Shown: positions 61,601 to 64,000 of the stretch, piece after piece | Position numbering within the stretch: position 1 is the first letter of the stretch | How the letters are laid out: each line of letters opens with the position of its first letter | Source of the DNA: Fulvivirga lutea | GTDB taxonomy: Bacteria; Bacteroidota; Bacteroidia; Cytophagales; Cyclobacteriaceae | NCBI RefSeq assembly: GCF_017068455.1 | Contig: NZ_CP070608.1 | Location: 1,040,501 to 1,104,500 of the forward strand | DNA: 64,000 nt | Reading direction: 5' to 3' | The notes under the pieces: generated by a model | Told to the model about the DNA's origin: nothing | Database searches by the model: none | Seen by the model: only the letters and a program-made list of their open reading frames with translations | Position numbers and translations under genes: made by a program

Positions 61601-62190
61601 GAATTAGTGTTTTGGAACCTACATTAGATCTTGAAATAACTAGTTTAATGTTGGTTGAACGACCAAATGGAGACGCTATATCTCTAACTATTTCAAATAG
61701 TGGTAGTATCCGTCATGATAGTCTATTAGTTACACTAGATTTAGGTGGCGAGGCTTCATTTCAACAAATATTACGAAGTGAGTTATTACCTCAAGAAACC
61801 ATCACCAGACAACTTGAATTGGGCCTTACCAACAGAAGGCTTAATTATTTGTGTGCCACGGTTCAGAGTTTTTATGCCATCGAAGAAGAAAATTCTGATA
61901 ATAATAACTCATGCATCACTTACAACAATGCCAATCTGGTAACCAGCTTGCCATACCCAAATCCTTCAAACGGAATCGTTACTATTGATCTTATAACTAC
62001 TGAAGAAGCAGACGTACAGATACAAATTGTTAATAGTCAGGGACATTTAATATCTTCATTTTCTGATGTTAAGCCACGAGGTAATAATAATCTTGTTCTT
62101 GATTTATCAGAATTATCAGGAGGAACGTATCTCATAAGACTCAAACTTCTTGGTACAGAAAAGCTTTACAGGGTGATGATCAGCAATTAG
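58636..62190 (+). CDS. T9SS-exported protein with a 53-residue repeat region and PKD domains
   Basis: This 1184-residue protein starts at TTG, the best start before a signal peptide (LNLTSTLLLSLVVLNSYGQS). Residues ~100-330 contain five repeats of about 53 residues, each marked by a [RK]-x-[LI]-[DN]-[FY]-G-x-S-like motif (RLDFGDS, RLDFGPS, RINYGDS, RLNFGSS, FNFGD). They probably form a beta propeller. From ~425 to ~1000 there are about seven PKD-type domains (YTWDFGDGSPTSG, FNWDFGNGFSS, WSWNFDDGSEP, YRWDFMDGNTS and others). A CARDB-like stretch precedes a type IX secretion C-terminal domain (about 1103-1184: LPYPNPSNGIVTID, then GTYLIRLKL). It is a cell-surface or secreted adhesin-like protein. 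Confidence 0.85.
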   Translation: MTINLSENILNLTSTLLLSLVVLNSYGQSVLDVTVNNSVCIEQQLNIENNSTGFTNYFWDFCIGDFNEEPIINSSSITGMNFGSGIELVEDQGNWFGFVLDRGAGFEVFRLDFGDSPLNDPIVTELNLTDGLFLKPPDDISVLKFNNVWHAVIGYRETGGEIIRLDFGPSLTNNNPVEINLGNFGYTTNAIRNVQLIDQSGDLVLMLAPNTGFSFWRINYGDSFDNEIDILTDVIKTTAPEADLNRLMGFDIKIINGDYILHCVTINAAKIMRLNFGSSLMNTPTWDAIYNFTGPSNSHDIDLVRDGSNFYGYVSNSSQSPKVFNFGDLTAVQQPAEISYSATIPTIDAIDVFRFDGRSFIYGVNNSVFNRIEHYYNCPVNLQTNAENEPEIFYNEEGSYEISLECTAPEGVSNFTETITVSPDIAPTISFANQTICQSSPIQFSSTTDGTGLTYTWDFGDGSPTSGDANPTHSYASAGEYEVKLSIEDGTCGNFTKQTITVYPEPAPDFTIPSGNICTNQNYLFTNDTPGNFDGLISYTWQLDGETVSTDEDLGLLFTSGGTKELKLIASIPGCDVEIAKNLTDIKEGSLSEFVFDDACIGELVQFTNQSIGAITDFNWDFGNGFSSTLENPQLEFADAGTFEVTLELTNADGCVTSDQQLITIHPLPEVNFESDLSCENLPTQFNDLSSVTLDNLNSWSWNFDDGSEPVTSQNTSHVFSENDNYDVKLIVGTTFGCLDSLTQTITVLEAPEAEFSFDKLCEDVVINFSDESIPLADEAITNWAWNIGGVFRGQQNPSYTFEEPIDYPVSLTITSENLCTSTIEKVISIPPSPSPSFIVEDNCTNELTRLIDVTEISGDEITSWSWTYDEQQLGTESSVENLFSDSGTYLVSMNLLTANGCEYEVSQNVEVFQAPQASFSPSTTFGAPELEVDFVNNSTGAITYRWDFMDGNTSEAINPTNNFTSIGEYDVQLIAINEQDCRDTVSQRISVLEPTLDLEITSLMLVERPNGDAISLTISNSGSIRHDSLLVTLDLGGEASFQQILRSELLPQETITRQLELGLTNRRLNYLCATVQSFYAIEEENSDNNNSCITYNNANLVTSLPYPNPSNGIVTIDLITTEEADVQIQIVNSQGHLISSFSDVKPRGNNNLVLDLSELSGGTYLIRLKLLGTEKLYRVMISN

Positions 62191-62244
62191 CATTCTGGTA
62201 ATAATCTAATAATACATCTGTTAAGCTACTATCTTTTTAATTTT

Positions 62245-62252
62245 TATCTTTG
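62245..62252 (+). promoter_or_regulatory. -7 box of the Lrp/AsnC gene
   Basis: TATCTTTG is an exact match to the Bacteroidota -7 consensus, 28 bases before the ATG at 62281. The -33 position holds CTGTTA, a weak match to TTTG. Confidence 0.55.
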
Positions 62253-62254
62253 CG

Positions 62255-62269
62255 CCAAATAAAATTTGG
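62255..62269. promoter_or_regulatory. 15-base palindrome in the Lrp leader, candidate autoregulatory operator
   Basis: CCAAAT-AAA-ATTTGG is a perfect inverted repeat. It starts three bases after the -7 box and lies between it and the ATG, so a protein bound there would block transcription start or clearance. AT-rich palindromes are the usual targets of Lrp/AsnC proteins, and the gene immediately downstream encodes one. Autoregulation is inference. Confidence 0.5.
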
Positions 62270-62280
62270 TCAAACTCAAA

Positions 62281-62754
62281 ATGAAGAATAAAATTAAATT
62301 AGATAAAATCGATCGGAAGATCCTTGAAATCCTTCAGTCGAATGCTAAAATTACGAATGCTAATCTGGCTACTAAAATTGGCCTTTCTCCAGCTCCTACA
62401 CTCGAGCGAGTTAAAAAACTGGAGAACTCAGGTATTATTAAAAGCTATCACGCAAAGTTAGATACAGACATTGTAGGGTTAGGTGTTAGCACATTTGTGA
62501 TGGTATCTCTGAAAGGGCATAACAAAGACAATATTGACAAGTTCATTGAGAGCATTGCAGAGATAGATGAAATTATTGAGTGCCATCATATCACTGGTTC
62601 TGGTGATTTTATTCTGAAGATTATCGCTGAAGATATCGCTGCTTATCAACGATTAATGCTCGAAAAGGTGAGTAATATAGATGTCGTGGATAGTATGCAA
62701 TCTATGGTAATCTTATCTACATTTAAAGACAGTAAAATAATGCCGCTTCCTTAA
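62281..62754 (+). CDS. Lrp/AsnC family transcriptional regulator
   Basis: A protein of about 157 residues. The N-terminal winged HTH has LDKIDRKILEILQSNAKITN, then NLATKIGLSPAPTLERVKKL near 28-47. The C-terminal RAM ligand-binding domain holds VSTFVMVSLKGH near 75 and ECHHITGSGDFILKI near 105. The frame can be extended to TTG 62266, but the ATG at 62281 gives the typical length and leaves the palindrome in the leader. Ligands of the family are usually amino acids. A PRTase gene follows after two bases. Confidence 0.92.
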   Translation: MKNKIKLDKIDRKILEILQSNAKITNANLATKIGLSPAPTLERVKKLENSGIIKSYHAKLDTDIVGLGVSTFVMVSLKGHNKDNIDKFIESIAEIDEIIECHHITGSGDFILKIIAEDIAAYQRLMLEKVSNIDVVDSMQSMVILSTFKDSKIMPLP

Positions 62755-62756
62755 TT

Positions 62757-63263
62757 ATGGTAGAAAGTAAATCACTCGTACTGGATAACAAACAGGTTAA
62801 CCAAAAGATCAGGCGTATGGCCTTCCAAATCTTTGAAAATAATTTCAATGAGAAGGAAATTGTATTGGCCGGAATCAAAAATAAAGGCTATATACTGGCT
62901 CAGTTATTACAGGAGCAACTGAATGAAATAGCTTCATTTAAAACACGCTTAGTGGGCGTTTCTTTAGATAAAGAAGCTCCTACACAGAGTAATATTTCAC
63001 TCGATTGTGACGAAAAAGAGGTAAAAAATAAGACAATCATCTTAATTGATGATGTTTCTAACACGGGAAGAACGATGGCTTACAGCTTAAAGCCATTTTT
63101 AAATATTAAGGTTAAAAAGCTGGAAACCTCTGTTTTGGTAAATAGAAGTCATACTCAATTTCCCATTTCAATAAAATATAGCGGTTTTGAGCTAGCGACA
63201 ACCATTAAAGAGCATGTAGAAGTTCTTTTAGAAAAGGAAGAGAAATGCGTGTACCTTCTGTAG
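62757..63263 (+). CDS. PyrR-like phosphoribosyltransferase
   Basis: A 168-residue type I PRTase. The PRPP-binding loop IILIDDVSNTGRTMAYSL is near residue 97, and AGIKNKGYILAQLL near 37 is the second conserved block. VNRSHTQFPISIKYSG, TTIKEHVEV and a C-terminal ECVYLL-like end resemble PyrR, the uracil phosphoribosyltransferase and pyrimidine attenuator protein. Length is near the ~180 of PyrR. Whether it binds RNA cannot be told. It is co-transcribed with the Lrp-type regulator. Confidence 0.8.
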   Translation: MVESKSLVLDNKQVNQKIRRMAFQIFENNFNEKEIVLAGIKNKGYILAQLLQEQLNEIASFKTRLVGVSLDKEAPTQSNISLDCDEKEVKNKTIILIDDVSNTGRTMAYSLKPFLNIKVKKLETSVLVNRSHTQFPISIKYSGFELATTIKEHVEVLLEKEEKCVYLL

Positions 63264-63323
63264 TAAGATTCAATTGAAATACTATGATGCTACCCTTATC
63301 TTGCATGTTCAATTTTAATTCGT

Positions 63324-64000
63324 ATGTCAGTTTCAGAAAAACTTTTAGAGTCTAAGTTGGAAAGAGATAGGGAAAAGCAGGAAATAGAGAGACTTCGAAG
63401 CAAACTGGCCAATCTACAGGAAAGGCTCGAAGTTTACGAAACTGCGGCTGATGGTGCCAATGATGGCTTGTGGGATTGGGATTTCACGAAGAACAAACCT
63501 TTTGTTTCAAGACCATGGAAAACCATGGTAGGGTTAGACCCTGATTATGATGTAACTCAAATCGATGGTTTATGGGAATCACTGCTCCATCCTGACGATT
63601 TTGAGCGCTGTACAAAGTATTTTTCAGATTTTGTAGAAAGTGAAAATACTTTTTACAGACAAGAATTTCGATTACGGCATACTGATGGTTCATACCGATG
63701 GATACTCTCAAAAGGAAAGGCCATAAGAGATGATAATGGTAAGCTATTGCGATTATCAGGTTCTCATACAGATATTACCGACAGAAAAGAAGCTGCTGAT
63801 GCAGTAGTTAAAAGTGAGAAAAAATATAAATCACTGTTCGAGAATTCACTGGTTGGAATGTTCCGCACAGATTTCAAGACAGGTGAAGTATTAGATAGCA
63901 ATGAAAAGTTTTGGGAAATACTTGGCGTAGAAAAATACGAAGGAGTTAAAACAGTTGACTTTTACAAATCTGAAAAGGATCGCCAATTTGTTATCGATTT
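63324..64000 (+). CDS. PAS-domain sensor protein, N-terminal part (cut by window end)
   Basis: An ATG at 63324 opens a frame that runs to the window edge without a stop (225 codons). The first ~40 residues are a coiled coil (EIERLRSKLANLQERLEVYE). Residues ~43-155 form a PAS_3-type domain (GANDGLWDWDF, WESLLHPDDFERC, LRHTDGSYRWILSKGKAIRD) ending in the PAC segment SGSHTDITDRKEA. A second PAS domain starts near 165 (YKSLFENSLVGMFRTDF). A histidine kinase or diguanylate-type output domain is likely beyond the edge. A TATCTTGC sequence at 63296-63303 is close to the -7 consensus. Confidence 0.85.
   Translation, partial: MSVSEKLLESKLERDREKQEIERLRSKLANLQERLEVYETAADGANDGLWDWDFTKNKPFVSRPWKTMVGLDPDYDVTQIDGLWESLLHPDDFERCTKYFSDFVESENTFYRQEFRLRHTDGSYRWILSKGKAIRDDNGKLLRLSGSHTDITDRKEAADAVVKSEKKYKSLFENSLVGMFRTDFKTGEVLDSNEKFWEILGVEKYEGVKTVDFYKSEKDRQFVID

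Noticed and set aside
62266-62280. TTG start for the Lrp gene
   Set aside because: It would lie inside the palindromic leader; ATG 62281 gives the standard length.
1-64000. Insertion sequences, integrases, prophage or toxin-antitoxin genes marking a genomic island
   Set aside because: I found no transposase, integrase, phage or toxin-antitoxin proteins among the open frames; the glycan islands have no visible mobility genes in this window.

Overview
The window comes from an AT-rich Bacteroidota chromosome, most likely a marine Cytophagales-type bacterium. Four things point there: a type IX secretion C-terminal sorting domain on a large PKD protein, Bacteroidota-style promoters (-7 element TAnnTTTG, -33 TTTG) upstream of several genes, families typical of the phylum (DUF2723 membrane protein, divergent thiamine-pyrophosphokinase-like MSSHHIV protein, DUF2520, DUF2007), and frequent TTG/GTG starts with weak Shine-Dalgarno sequences. 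I saw no tRNA, rRNA, IS element, prophage or CRISPR array.

Layout. (1) 1-22.7 kb is a cell-surface polysaccharide island. It holds glycosyltransferases (two of them giant multidomain proteins), an asparagine-synthetase-like protein without its glutaminase cysteine, a small sulfotransferase, methyltransferases, an MBOAT/SGNH O-acyltransferase pair, and a sugar-nucleotide operon read leftward (tviC/wbpP-like, tviB/wbpA-like, galE, rmlA, rmlC, rmlB) from a near-perfect Bacteroidota promoter. (2) 22.7-42.6 kb is mostly housekeeping: ccmB-C-D-E-F for cytochrome c maturation with a cysteine-type CcmE, a DUF2520 oxidoreductase, a thiamine-pyrophosphokinase relative that has lost its catalytic motifs, prmC, ribD, msrC, gdhA-psd, CPBP-DUF2007-cdsA, dusB, an EamA transporter, a DUF2723 GT-C-like protein and a TPR lipoprotein/periplasmic protein. 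Two small palindromic dispersed repeats lie here. (3) 42.6-58.6 kb is a second polysaccharide island with a Wzx flippase, FkbM methyltransferase, five GT-B enzymes, a DUF6625-type transferase, a D-glucuronyl C5-epimerase homologue, a PAPS-dependent sulfotransferase and a full-length AsnB. (4) 58.6-64 kb carries a T9SS-exported propeller/PKD protein, an Lrp/AsnC regulator with its own palindromic leader, a PyrR-like phosphoribosyltransferase and the start of a PAS-domain sensor.

How they fit together. The two islands look like parts of one surface glycan programme. The sugar-nucleotide operon should supply UDP-HexNAc, UDP-HexNAc uronic acid and a dTDP-4-keto-6-deoxyhexose; the GTs assemble the repeat; C5-epimerase, sulfotransferases, AsnB-type amidotransferase, methyltransferases and MBOAT/SGNH proteins modify it; Wzx flips it. 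The C5-epimerase plus sulfotransferase combination suggests a glycosaminoglycan-like (heparan/dermatan-style) sulfated uronic-acid polymer. This is the most interesting hypothesis in the window. No initiating phosphoglycosyltransferase, Wza/Wzc export machinery or PAPS-synthesis gene is seen here, so these must lie elsewhere.
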